From the NCBI GenBank assembly GCA_019639155.1, contig JAHBSJ010000002.1, forward strand, positions 186,001 through 250,000: 64,000 nt of DNA, read 5' to 3'. The notes beneath the pieces were generated by a model. The model saw only the letters and a program-made list of their open reading frames with translations, did no database searches and had not been told where the DNA came from. Shown in pieces: positions 32,346-41,181 of this stretch (positions are counted from its first letter, which is position 1; each line of letters starts with the position of its first letter). Position numbers and translations under genes: made by a program. Origin of the DNA: Acidobacteriota bacterium. GTDB taxonomy: Bacteria; Acidobacteriota; Blastocatellia; Pyrinomonadales; Pyrinomonadaceae.

Positions 32346-33095
32346 TCAAAGGGCAGCAAAATCCCTCAGTAAATTCATTTTATCGTTGAGGACAGCATCA
32401 AGCATCTCCTCAGAAAGCTGGTCTTCAGGATCGCTCTGCAAAATATTCGTGTATTCAAATAACGACTCGTCTATCGCCCGCAAGTTCCTGTCAAACGCTT
32501 CACGGGTCGTCCTGTCCCACTGCATGCGTCGCACCTGGACCTTTGCGTTCCAATAGTCGATCGCTGCTTGACGCTCGCGCAACCGGCGTTCCAACTTTTC
32601 CGCCGGGCTTTCCGCAAAACCGAACCTGATCAAAACACGGTCAACTATTCCCGGCTGCTGAACTGTTCGTGTGACCATCACCGTATCAGGCTCAGCGTTG
32701 TAGTTTCGGATCGCGACGAATGTTAGGAGCGAACTAACGATAGCAACGCATGCCAACGCGGCAGATACCTGAAAAAAGCTCAGTCCCCACGTGCGGCGAG
32801 TTTCCGGAAGAGAAGGCGGCGGAGCCTTGATCTCGGCTTCTAGGACATTATTGATGCGTTTCCACATCGCATCCGCGTTGGGCGGCGCGGCATCGGCGAC
32901 GGCTTCAGAAGGCTCCTCGCCGCAGAATTCGAGTATTGCCGACAACTCCGCACATAGGTCCGCACATTCACCGCATGCAGAAAGGTGTTCGCGTATCATC
33001 GACGCTTCTGCCGCCTCGAGCTCATCGTCGAGGAAGCCGCTCATCAGGTCACGGCACTTTTCGCAAGCGTTATGTTGAGTATCGTCGAACATCAT
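32346..33095 (-). CDS. Membrane anti-sigma factor with zinc-finger (ZAS) domain
   Basis: About 249 residues from the first of two adjacent ATGs (33095), which has a GGAAG ribosome site at good distance. The N-terminus carries the anti-sigma zinc motif HxxxCxxC (REHLSACGECADLC), preceded by CEKCRDLMSGFLDDEL. A single membrane span (FFQVSAALACVAIVSSLLTFVAI) follows, then a periplasmic region with a charged coiled-coil (LERRLRERQAAIDYWNAKVQVRRMQ, given in part). Such proteins hold their cognate ECF sigma factor at the membrane. The sigma gene is directly upstream on the same strand. Confidence 0.88.
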   Translation of the reverse strand: MMFDDTQHNACEKCRDLMSGFLDDELEAAEASMIREHLSACGECADLCAELSAILEFCGEEPSEAVADAAPPNADAMWKRINNVLEAEIKAPPPSLPETRRTWGLSFFQVSAALACVAIVSSLLTFVAIRNYNAEPDTVMVTRTVQQPGIVDRVLIRFGFAESPAEKLERRLRERQAAIDYWNAKVQVRRMQWDRTTREAFDRNLRAIDESLFEYTNILQSDPEDQLSEEMLDAVLNDKMNLLRDFAAL

Positions 33096-33280
33096 TTGCA
33101 GCTTCCGGCCTGCTGCCGGACATCGCTTCGATTGCGACATTTCTGCTGATAGATAGATTAGCTAAAGTCCGCAATTAGTTGCCTGACACGTCCTCGAATT
33201 TCAACAATAAACAGGGCTCCAAAGAAAAAACGAACGAGCCTTTCGGTTTCGTCCGTCTTCAGTGTCAGGTCCTTAGCTTC

Positions 33281-33928
33281 TCAACCCTTGCTTTCAAGCA
33301 GTAAAGCCCTCAATTTTAGCCGTGCTTTGTGCAGCTGCGACTTTGAAGTGCCTACCGAAATGCCCATGATACGGGCTACCTCTTCATGTTCGTATCCTTC
33401 AACGTCGTGAAGCATAAATACATTCTTATAGCCTTTCGGCAGCTTCGAAATGGCGTTCTTAAGTGCAATGCGGTCAACGATCGGCATCTTGCTCGGATTA
33501 CCGGTTCCGGCGACCGCCTGATCGGGCAGTTCGCCGTCCTCACTCGTTCTCTCGCTTTTGACGCTGCGTTTGCGAAAGTGCATGAGGACCTGATTGACCG
33601 TCATCCGATGGAGCCAGGTCGAAAAGGCGGAATCACCTCGAAAACTCCCGATCTTCTTATAAAGCTGGACAAAAACGTCCTGCGTCAGGTCTTCGGCCTC
33701 GGTCTGATTGCCGAGCATCCGCAAGCACAAGCTGTAAGTGCGGCGATTATAACGCTCGTAAATGACCTCGAACGCAGCAAGACTGCCATCGGCCGCCAGC
33801 CGGCAAAGGTCTATATCCGGTGAATTGCGGTCGACCGCAGAAGCTTCCGCCATCGGGGCACGCACCGGCGAAGGTGCTGCAAGGTTAATTGCACCCTCAT
33901 TTTCCAGAACAGCCGTGTTCAGCGTCAT
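33281..33928 (-). CDS. ECF RNA polymerase sigma factor
   Basis: About 215 residues. The start at 33928 is chosen over the longer frame to 34015 because it follows GGAGCAGGT, a strong ribosome site. Region 2 is clear ([20 protein letters not shown]...[23 protein letters not shown]...[20 protein letters not shown]) and region 4 ends in a helix-turn-helix ([33 protein letters not shown]). The 185-bp gap after it contains an inverted pair CCTGACAC / GTGTCAGG around a hairpin (ACGAA...TTCGT). The zinc anti-sigma factor is the next gene. Confidence 0.94.
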   Translation of the reverse strand: MTLNTAVLENEGAINLAAPSPVRAPMAEASAVDRNSPDIDLCRLAADGSLAAFEVIYERYNRRTYSLCLRMLGNQTEAEDLTQDVFVQLYKKIGSFRGDSAFSTWLHRMTVNQVLMHFRKRSVKSERTSEDGELPDQAVAGTGNPSKMPIVDRIALKNAISKLPKGYKNVFMLHDVEGYEHEEVARIMGISVGTSKSQLHKARLKLRALLLESKG

Positions 33929-34078
33929 ACCTGCTCCGTTAAAGCCAGTCTCTGCTTGTAGTACTTCTTCGGCGGCTATGATGTTTGCCCTCCAGTTTCG
34001 GTTGCTTCGGTCCAAAACACTTTTGCTCCCGTAATTCTAATCAAAAATAGAACGAAAGGTAAAGCTTTTTTCGACGTA

Positions 34079-36622
34079 CTATTCAACCTCTTCGTCAACC
34101 GCCAGCAGTGTCGCACTGGTAACCAGATCGTCCTCACCGCATTTGATCAGCGTTACGCCCTGAGCAGAACGGCCCGTTTCGCGTATCTTGTCAACGCCTA
34201 AACGTATCAGCTTTGCCTGCTGCGTGATGATCATGATCTCGCTGTCGTCCTCTACCGGAAATGCGGAAACGACCTTGCCGGTCTTTTCGGTCGTTTTCAT
34301 GTTAATAACACCGATGCCGCCGCGTTTTGTCAGGCGATAGCTGGATACTTGGGTCTGCTTGCCGAATCCTTTTTCCGACACCGAAAGGATCTTCTCCGTG
34401 CCTTCCTGTGATACGGAGCAAACGGAAACTACAAAATCGCCTTCGCGCAGATTCACACCGCGAACGCCGCGCGTCGCACGGCCCATCGGCCGAACGTCCG
34501 ATTCATTGAACCGAACGGCCATGCCGTCGTGCGTGGCTACAAAGATCTGCCGTTTTCCGTCCGTCCTGATCACGTCCAACAGCTCATCGCCCTCGTCAAT
34601 ATTGATCGCGTTGATGCCGCTTGAGCGTATGTTCTGGTAATCGGCAAGTGCCGTCTTTTTGATGACGCCATTCTTTGTGACCATCGTCAGATAGACCTCT
34701 TCACCGAAATCGCGCACGGGCATCACGGCGACCAACCGCCTCTCAGACGACAGTTGGACCAGGTTGACCACGGCCTTGCCTCGAGCTGCAGGAGCGGCCT
34801 CCGGTATCTCGTGAACCTTGATCTTGAAGACCTGTCCGTCGTCTGTGAAGATCATCAGGAATGCGTGTGTCGATGCTACGAAGAGGTGCTCGACAAAATC
34901 CTCATTTTTCGCCGTTGCACCGAGCCTGCCTTTACCGCCGCGGCCCTGTCGCGAATATGTGGAAACCGGCGTCCGCTTGATATAGCCTGCTTTGGTGACG
35001 GTTATCGCAACGTCTTCGTCCGGAATGAGATCCTCAATGCTCAACTCGACGCCCGCATCCACGATCGTTGTTCGGCGAGTGTCGGCGTACAGCCTCCGCA
35101 CCTCCTTGAGTTCATCCGCGATCACCTGACGCAGGACGCTCTCATTAGCGAGGATGTTCTCAAGTTCGGCGATGTATTTGATGATCTCGGCGTATTCGTC
35201 GAGGATCTTCTGTCGCTCAAGCGCCGACAGCCTGCGAAGCTGAAGATCAAGGATCGCCTGCGCCTGTATCTCGCTGAACTCGAGACTGGTAATTACCTTC
35301 TTCAGCTCTTTGACGAATTGGTCGTCAGATTTCGTTCCGGTTATGCCGCGCCATTTTTTCACCTCGTCGATCGCGGCAAAGTTGGACGTCAGCCAGTTTC
35401 GCGATTCTTCGACCGAGCGTGAATTTCGGATCAGCGGGATTATGTAGTCCAACGCGTCGATGGCCTTGTTCAGCCCCTCTAAAATATGGGCGCGTGCCTG
35501 TGCTTTTCTGAGGTCGAATTCAGTCCGGCGTCGAACCACACTGCGGCGAAACTCGACGAAGGCCTCCAATATCTGTTTCAGATTCAGCAGCTTAGGCTGT
35601 CCGTCAACGATGGCGATATTGATGATTCCGAACGACGACTGCATCGGCGTCAGCTTGTAAAGCTTGTTCAGGATCACTTGAGGGATCGCATCGCGTTTCA
35701 GCTCGATGACGATCCGCATGCCTTCGCGGTTCGATTCATCGCGTATCTCCGAAATGCCGTCGAGCTTTTTCTCGTTGACAAGCTCGGCCATCTTTTCGAT
35801 TAGCCTTGCCTTATTTACCTGGTACGGTATTTCCGTCACGACGACAGCGTTTCGAACGCGATCACCGCGTCCTATCTCGTCAACTACCGCTTTCGCACGC
35901 ATTTGTATGACGCCGCGGCCTTCACGATATGCACGGTGTATCTCTTCCCTGCCGTAAATAAAGCCCGCTGTCGGGAAATCCGGCCCCGGAACGATCTTTA
36001 TCAGCTCATCGATCGAGATCTGCGGATTGCCCAAAAGCTCTATCAATGCATCGACGACCTCGCCAAGATTGTGAGGCGGTATTTTCGTCGCCATGCCCAC
36101 CGCGATGCCTTCGGAACCGTTGACCAGCAGATTCGGGATCCTGGTTGGAAGCACCTTCGGTTCTGAAAGCGAGTCATCGTAGTTAGCCTGAAAATCGACG
36201 GTCTCCTTTTCGATATCGGCCAGGACCTCGTTCGTGATCTTGGCAAGGCGGACCTCCGTGTAACGCATCGCGGCCGGATTATCACCGTCTATAGAGCCGA
36301 AATTACCCTGGCCGTCGACCAACGGGTACCGCATAGAGAAATCCTGCGCCATCCTGACGACGGTGTCATAAACCGCTGTATCGCCATGCGGATGATATTT
36401 ACCGATGGTGTCGCCAACGACGCGAGCGCTCTTTTTGTAGGGCTTGTTGAAGGTATTGCCGAGCTCGTGCATCGCCCAGAGGACCCGCCGATGAACGGGC
36501 TTTAGCCCGTCGCGTACGTCGGGCAGCGCCCGGCCGATGATGACCGACATCGCGTAGTCGAGATACGACCGCCGCATTTCATCTTCGATGTTTATCTGAT
36601 CGCGTTCCAGTAATGAATCCAT
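34079..36622 (-). CDS. gyrA: DNA gyrase subunit A
   Basis: 847 residues. GyrA cuts and rejoins DNA in the gyrase heterotetramer. The N-terminal [14 protein letters not shown], the quinolone-determining region [14 protein letters not shown] (Thr at the position of E. coli Ser83), and the catalytic Tyr region [10 protein letters not shown] are all present. The C-terminal beta-pinwheel has six repeats and a GyrA box as QGRGGKG, which supports gyrase rather than topoisomerase IV. gyrB is not in the window. The 221 bp to the next, divergent gene hold two small hairpins (36638-36648 GGCTTTAAGCC; 36741-36757 ACAGGC-GCCTGT). Confidence 0.97.
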   Translation of the reverse strand: MDSLLERDQINIEDEMRRSYLDYAMSVIIGRALPDVRDGLKPVHRRVLWAMHELGNTFNKPYKKSARVVGDTIGKYHPHGDTAVYDTVVRMAQDFSMRYPLVDGQGNFGSIDGDNPAAMRYTEVRLAKITNEVLADIEKETVDFQANYDDSLSEPKVLPTRIPNLLVNGSEGIAVGMATKIPPHNLGEVVDALIELLGNPQISIDELIKIVPGPDFPTAGFIYGREEIHRAYREGRGVIQMRAKAVVDEIGRGDRVRNAVVVTEIPYQVNKARLIEKMAELVNEKKLDGISEIRDESNREGMRIVIELKRDAIPQVILNKLYKLTPMQSSFGIINIAIVDGQPKLLNLKQILEAFVEFRRSVVRRRTEFDLRKAQARAHILEGLNKAIDALDYIIPLIRNSRSVEESRNWLTSNFAAIDEVKKWRGITGTKSDDQFVKELKKVITSLEFSEIQAQAILDLQLRRLSALERQKILDEYAEIIKYIAELENILANESVLRQVIADELKEVRRLYADTRRTTIVDAGVELSIEDLIPDEDVAITVTKAGYIKRTPVSTYSRQGRGGKGRLGATAKNEDFVEHLFVASTHAFLMIFTDDGQVFKIKVHEIPEAAPAARGKAVVNLVQLSSERRLVAVMPVRDFGEEVYLTMVTKNGVIKKTALADYQNIRSSGINAINIDEGDELLDVIRTDGKRQIFVATHDGMAVRFNESDVRPMGRATRGVRGVNLREGDFVVSVCSVSQEGTEKILSVSEKGFGKQTQVSSYRLTKRGGIGVINMKTTEKTGKVVSAFPVEDDSEIMIITQQAKLIRLGVDKIRETGRSAQGVTLIKCGEDDLVTSATLLAVDEEVE

Positions 36623-36843
36623 TTGTGTATCCTAAAAAAGGCTTTAAGCCGCGAAAATGGCAGGTTTTCCGCACATCTTTTATCTTCGGCGGAAGCAGCG
36701 AATTGTGGAAATCGCGGCTGCTTGACTGTTTCTTTATTTTACAGGCGTGAAGCCTGTCCCGCAACCAGGACGAACCCGTCGCGGAATCCTACTTCGACCA
36801 TTCGCATCAAATGCTGCAGCAACACGCAGACACTACCAGGCCC

Positions 36844-37617
36844 ATGGCCTCTCAGGCAGGAACAACACCGCCCGAAAAGGAGAATCGACGGATACAGCGC
36901 ATCTCTCTTCCGCTGCCTGTCCGAGTCGAGGTGCGCGTTGACCCGAAGGTGAGTTGGTATGAGGTCACCCGTCTGAACGACGTCTCGGCATTCGGTGCAG
37001 GATTCGTTTTGAAAAGGCCCGTAAAACGCGGCCGCATTATCCAATTAACGATCCCTATGCCGCGGCAGTTAAGGTCTTTTGACTACAGCGAGCCGCAATA
37101 CAAGGTCTGGGCTCTTGTCCGCCGCTGCATCGTCATTACAAAGCCCGGTGCCGACGACGAATATTCCGTCGGTGCCGCATTCATCGGCCGCAATCCGCCT
37201 ACTGACTTTCTTGAGCATCCGTCGCGTCTTTACGATCTGCTGCAAAAGGACGAATCCGGAGCGGGATTCTGGCACATCGGCGAGGCAAATCTTCGTGCCG
37301 ATGACAGCCATTTGCCCAAGGACCTGCGCAAGCAGACCAGATACTCGATACCGGAAACACTCGTCCTGTCGCAGGTTGATGAGGAAGGAAATGTTCTCCA
37401 TTCAGAAGCGACAGTGACAGAGAACATCAGCCTCGGCGGTGCATCGGTTTTTTCTTCATTCAATATCGAGGCCGGTACATTTCTGCGTGTATCCAGCGAA
37501 CGATTCGGCGTTGAGATATTATCGGTTGTTCGCGGATCCCGAAAAGGCAGCGATGGGATCCCGCGCCTTCATTTGGAGTTCATCGACCGTCTATTCCCAC
37601 TTGAAGGCATTCAATAG
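36844..37617 (+). CDS. Tandem PilZ-domain protein
   Basis: About 257 residues from the ATG at 36844 (an in-frame ATG also exists at 36811; neither has a strong ribosome site). Two PilZ-like modules are visible, each with the c-di-GMP-binding pair. The first has ENRRIQRISLP with NDVSAFGAGF, and the second has RKQTRYSIPE with TENISLGGASVF. PilZ proteins sense cyclic-di-GMP and alter motility, secretion or polysaccharide output. No effector domain is attached. It is divergent from gyrA. Confidence 0.82.
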   Translation: MASQAGTTPPEKENRRIQRISLPLPVRVEVRVDPKVSWYEVTRLNDVSAFGAGFVLKRPVKRGRIIQLTIPMPRQLRSFDYSEPQYKVWALVRRCIVITKPGADDEYSVGAAFIGRNPPTDFLEHPSRLYDLLQKDESGAGFWHIGEANLRADDSHLPKDLRKQTRYSIPETLVLSQVDEEGNVLHSEATVTENISLGGASVFSSFNIEAGTFLRVSSERFGVEILSVVRGSRKGSDGIPRLHLEFIDRLFPLEGIQ

Positions 37618-37668
37618 ATTTGAATAGCACGCCGCAAGAAATTAGCATTAAGGGCTGAAGCAGAGACT

Positions 37669-38337
37669 TTGGCCCTTTTTATCTTGAACCGTAACGGCGC
37701 ACCCAATTTCCCTTCCCCGATGGTCTTCGAGCCGTTGAGATATTTTGCGCTCGGCATTAGCAAGCTGCTCTGGTTCATACGCTATCGCGGAAAGGAAAAT
37801 ATCCCTTCTGTATCTGAGGGTCCATTTCTGATCGCCGCTAATCACCAAACGTATTTCGACCCCGCATGGATCTGCGCTCCGGTCAAAACCAAATTCCGGT
37901 TCATGGCATGGGATCGGGCATTTGAATGGCGTTTTGTCGGCTGGTTCATCAGATCACTGGGGGCATTTCCGGTTTCGCTGGAAAAAGGCGGCTCGCTGAG
38001 TGCCTTAAAAGAGGCTCTCGCGACGTTCAAGGCAGGCGGGGCTTTGGTAATTTTCCCCGAAGGAGCCCGCGAATTTAGCGATGGCCGCCTCTTAGGCTTC
38101 AAGCAAGGTGCAGTTCGCATCGCAATGCAGGCAAATGTGCCGATCTTGCCTGTGACCATCCGAGGCGGCAACCGCGTTTGGCCTCAAAAACAGAAATATC
38201 CAAAGTTCTTTCGACCGATTGTGGTCAAATATCATCCGCTGCTTCACATTGAAAAGAACGGTTTGGACGAGAACGAGGCCGCGGAAAGGTACACTAGGAT
38301 ACTCAGCGAAATTATTGCGGACACGACAGACGGCTGA
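37669..38337 (+). CDS. plsC: 1-Acyl-sn-glycerol-3-phosphate acyltransferase (PlsC family)
   Basis: 222 residues if the TTG at 37669 is used; the ATG at 37720 (MVFEPLRYFALG) would give 205 and is an equally reasonable start. Acyltransferase motif I is NHQTYFDP (HxxxxD), with motif III as FPEGAREFSDG and a later PVTIRGG. It adds a fatty acid to lysophosphatidic acid or a related acceptor at the inner membrane. The gene ends against the stop of the convergent Ser/Thr kinase with no spacer. Confidence 0.9.
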   Translation: MALFILNRNGAPNFPSPMVFEPLRYFALGISKLLWFIRYRGKENIPSVSEGPFLIAANHQTYFDPAWICAPVKTKFRFMAWDRAFEWRFVGWFIRSLGAFPVSLEKGGSLSALKEALATFKAGGALVIFPEGAREFSDGRLLGFKQGAVRIAMQANVPILPVTIRGGNRVWPQKQKYPKFFRPIVVKYHPLLHIEKNGLDENEAAERYTRILSEIIADTTDG

Positions 38338-39981
38338 TCATTGCTCCGGCTCCAGGCTCATCTTGAACTGAAACTCGGAACCCGGCGAAGTTTCAGGAGC
38401 AGGAGACGGCCGCGGGCGGCTTCTTCGCATTAGGTCATTTATCCGCCGCTGCTGCTCCGGCGTCAATTTCGTCATGTCGAGGTCTCTCGGCAGCCAGTCG
38501 CTCGCGGGAGGCATTGGAGGCCTTTGAGGCCTCTCTCCCGGATTTACCTTCATAGTTGTGATCTTGCCGTCTGCTTCTCGCCGAGTAATGATCATCCCGC
38601 CCGGAGGCAGGTCAGGCTCGGTCGAAACGTTTGCAGCGGCTTTTCGAGACGCTCCAACATTTGCCGGCAGATCCTTTTCCCTGCCGGTCTTTGCCGCGGT
38701 TTCCTTTTCCACGGGCTTGGGCTGCGGAACATCCTTTTGCCCGGGTACAGCTGTCTTGATATTCTCGGTCGACGAATTAGACAACAGATCCGAGGCTGAG
38801 TTTGAAGCCCTCGGTTCCGGCGGCGATGTCGCTACACGCTGTACGGGCTCCGAAATATTCGAGACATTGCCGCTTCCGAATACCTCAGGCCTGAACACAT
38901 AAACGCCGCCGGCGAAGATTCCAAGGGCCAAAACAACGATCCCTGCTCCCGCTGCCATTGCTCCTCCGCGGGATGCGGGGGCTTGTGTGATCTGTCCCGT
39001 ATTGACATCAGACCTAGGATCACCGGAATGCAGACTTGCGAAAGGCTGCGTGCCCGCCCGGGTTCCAATTGGCATCAACTGAGTCGGTTGTGCGAACACC
39101 CTTGCATCCGCTCCGCTGCTGCCCGCGGGAGCCGCATCTGCAAGGTATTCATAGTCGGCCAAATTTGTGAGCATCGAGCGCATCTCGGCTGCCGATGCAG
39201 GGCGATTTTCAGCACTCAGGTCCATCACCGAACGCAAGATCCCCGCGAGTCCCGCAGGCACTTGCTCGTGCAAAACACTCGCCGGGATCAGCGGGTCCGG
39301 ACGATTGGAAAGAACTGACATCGCACGCGTCAGAGCATCCTCGGGCGGAACACCTGTCACAAGGTGATACAACGTGGCCGCCAGCGAATAGAGATCGCTG
39401 CGCGGGTCGGTGCCCGTTCCCTGTATCTGCTCCAACGAGGCGTAATTACGCGAATAGCCGAAGATGCTCTTTGCGGCGGTCTTATGACTGGCGTCGGTCG
39501 GACTTCCTTTTGCCAGTCCAAAATCCAAGAGCATAATTCTCCCGTCTGGCGTTATCTTGAGGTTCTGCGGCTTAATGTCGCGGTGGATGACCGGCAGGCT
39601 TTGGTTATGCAGATAGTCCAAACCGTCCAAAAGATCGTCTGCCCATGCCAACACCTTGTCTACCGGGAACGGCCGCCCTTCGCGTTCTAAAATACTCGCG
39701 ACATCGTCTCCCTCAATGAATTCCATCACTAGGAATTGGCTGTCGTTCTCTTCGAAATGGTCGCTGACTCGCGGAAGCGACGGATGTGTCAAACTGCTTA
39801 GTAACCGAGCTTCACGTTCGATCGCTTTTCGGAAATTGTCGTCCATGCAGAGCGTTTCCTTGATGGCGACAGTCGTATCAAAGCGCTCATCAAGAGCAAC
39901 ATAGACCGCTCCCATGCCGCCCTGGCCAATTTGGCGTTCGACACGGTATCTATTCTGTAATGTCTCTCCCGGCTTGATCAT
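38338..39981 (-). CDS. Membrane Ser/Thr protein kinase (Hanks type)
   Basis: About 547 residues from the ATG at 39981. The kinase core includes the glycine loop GQGGMGAVY, VAIKE (Lys), the catalytic HRDIKPQN, DFGLAKG and YASLEQ near the activation segment. After a linker comes one transmembrane helix (MAAGAGIVVLALGIFAGGVYVF) near residue 355. The extracytoplasmic part is Pro/Ser/Lys-rich and ends EFQFKMSLEPEQ; no PASTA repeat is seen. The role is signalling by phosphorylation of Ser or Thr; partners are unknown. Such kinases are numerous in acidobacteria. Confidence 0.94.
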   Translation of the reverse strand: MIKPGETLQNRYRVERQIGQGGMGAVYVALDERFDTTVAIKETLCMDDNFRKAIEREARLLSSLTHPSLPRVSDHFEENDSQFLVMEFIEGDDVASILEREGRPFPVDKVLAWADDLLDGLDYLHNQSLPVIHRDIKPQNLKITPDGRIMLLDFGLAKGSPTDASHKTAAKSIFGYSRNYASLEQIQGTGTDPRSDLYSLAATLYHLVTGVPPEDALTRAMSVLSNRPDPLIPASVLHEQVPAGLAGILRSVMDLSAENRPASAAEMRSMLTNLADYEYLADAAPAGSSGADARVFAQPTQLMPIGTRAGTQPFASLHSGDPRSDVNTGQITQAPASRGGAMAAGAGIVVLALGIFAGGVYVFRPEVFGSGNVSNISEPVQRVATSPPEPRASNSASDLLSNSSTENIKTAVPGQKDVPQPKPVEKETAAKTGREKDLPANVGASRKAAANVSTEPDLPPGGMIITRREADGKITTMKVNPGERPQRPPMPPASDWLPRDLDMTKLTPEQQRRINDLMRRSRPRPSPAPETSPGSEFQFKMSLEPEQ

Positions 39982-40058
39982 TCCTAATCTTCTTACGCTC
40001 TTTGCTTTCGCAAAGTTTACACCAATAAACACCGCTCGGCGGCTAAAAATGACATTAG

Positions 40059-40961
40059 TTAGACGTCAGCGGCTGCATTTTGGCTATTTAGATACCAGTC
40101 CCGGTTCATGTCGCACCAAATCGCCAAGCCCTTCCATTCGCCGTAGCCAACATAATGCTTTTCTATCTTCCCGTCGGGGCAGGGCCTTCCGTTATTGTAC
40201 CGCTCATAAAATCTCGCCCGCAGCCAAGAATCCAAAGCAAGGCCGTCATATCGGCCGAGAAGTTTCAAAAGATTTTCTGCCGCGTAGTCGCCAACGCCTT
40301 TGACGCCTTTGATAGCTTTTTTCAGCTCATTGGTTGCCAACTCCGTTGAGAGCCAGCTTTCAGGATCGATCTCCCCAATGCAGACCCTTTTTGAGAGTTC
40401 AAGGAAATACGGCGAGCGATAACCTGCACGTATCTCATTTCGGTAGAAATCCTCGTCAACCGCCGCCATAGCGTCGGGTGTGGGGAAAGCCCGATCACCG
40501 TTCCCGTCAGATTCACCAAGCTTTTCGACCAGATTGGATACCATCTTGAGGGTCAGCCCCCAAGAGCAATTTGTAGTACACAGCGTTTTTACGAGGTCTT
40601 CCCACACCGTTGGCGACCGCACGAGCCGCCCCGCACCAACGCGGCCTACCCATTCAAGCTCAGCGTCATTTTGCGTTTTGCTGTAGAAACCGCTGAGGTT
40701 CTCATCTAAACGAAAGATGCGGATCATTGCATCCTTCAGGCAGCGGTTGTCTGCGGTCTTTTTCCGTGCCCGTGCCTTCAACTTGTTGCCTTCGGGGCCT
40801 TGCGAAACGTCAAATCTAGCGACCGAACCATCGAGAGCCAGGACGCCTGTCAATTTATCTTGAGTTACTCCGAATGGTGCAAGGTCCACCCAGCCGTGGC
40901 TCCTGAGGCACGACGCAAAGTTAAATTCCGCGGGTGTTCTGATCGTCACAATGCTGGACAT
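40059..40961 (-). CDS. HhH-GPD superfamily DNA glycosylase-like protein
   Basis: 300 residues. The C-terminal half has the helix-hairpin-helix and following acidic residue of the HhH-GPD fold (IKGVKGVGDYAAENLLKLLGRYDGLALDSW), with the Asp of LALDSW as candidate catalytic residue. The N-terminal half is AlkA/OGG-like in arrangement. No catalytic Lys before that Asp is evident, so a monofunctional AlkA-type glycosylase removing damaged bases is more likely than a lyase-type enzyme. The terminal iron-sulphur cysteines of MutY/Nth are absent. It is read away from the DUF1800 gene. Confidence 0.82.
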   Translation of the reverse strand: MSSIVTIRTPAEFNFASCLRSHGWVDLAPFGVTQDKLTGVLALDGSVARFDVSQGPEGNKLKARARKKTADNRCLKDAMIRIFRLDENLSGFYSKTQNDAELEWVGRVGAGRLVRSPTVWEDLVKTLCTTNCSWGLTLKMVSNLVEKLGESDGNGDRAFPTPDAMAAVDEDFYRNEIRAGYRSPYFLELSKRVCIGEIDPESWLSTELATNELKKAIKGVKGVGDYAAENLLKLLGRYDGLALDSWLRARFYERYNNGRPCPDGKIEKHYVGYGEWKGLAIWCDMNRDWYLNSQNAAADV

Positions 40962-41057
40962 ATTAAGATATCCTTTACTTTAATTCGGCTAAACGAGTAT
41001 ATTTCTCATCTAACGTTTTGCAAAGAACATTTGCTGATCTTGGGGGCGAGATTTATC

Positions 41058-41086
41058 TTGATTTTTGGGCTGATATACGGTATCTT
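41058..41086 (+). promoter_or_regulatory. Putative sigma-70-type promoter of the DUF1800 gene
   Basis: TTGATT (41058-41063) and TATCTT (41081-41086) are separated by 17 bp, about 95 bp before the DUF1800 start codon. This is a match by eye to the general bacterial consensus; the real transcription start is untested. Confidence 0.4.
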
Positions 41087-41181
41087 TTATCATTGTAAAA
41101 CAGGCTTTAACAAGCACTCCTTCAGGCAGTTTCGTTAAGTTCACATTTCCTATTTGTTTGCGTTGATTTGGAGGGTCGCAA

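Noticed and set aside
33166-33280. Small RNA candidate between sigma and anti-sigma genes (inverted CCTGACAC/GTGTCAGG around a hairpin)
   Set aside because: It could equally be a weak terminator or attenuator; no promoter or conserved RNA motif was seen, so no RNA gene is called.
36490-36516. Palindrome ACGGGCTTTAGCCCGT inside gyrA, similar in look to intergenic hairpins
   Set aside because: It encodes the invariant GyrA stretch [10 protein letters not shown]; codon choice alone produces the symmetry.
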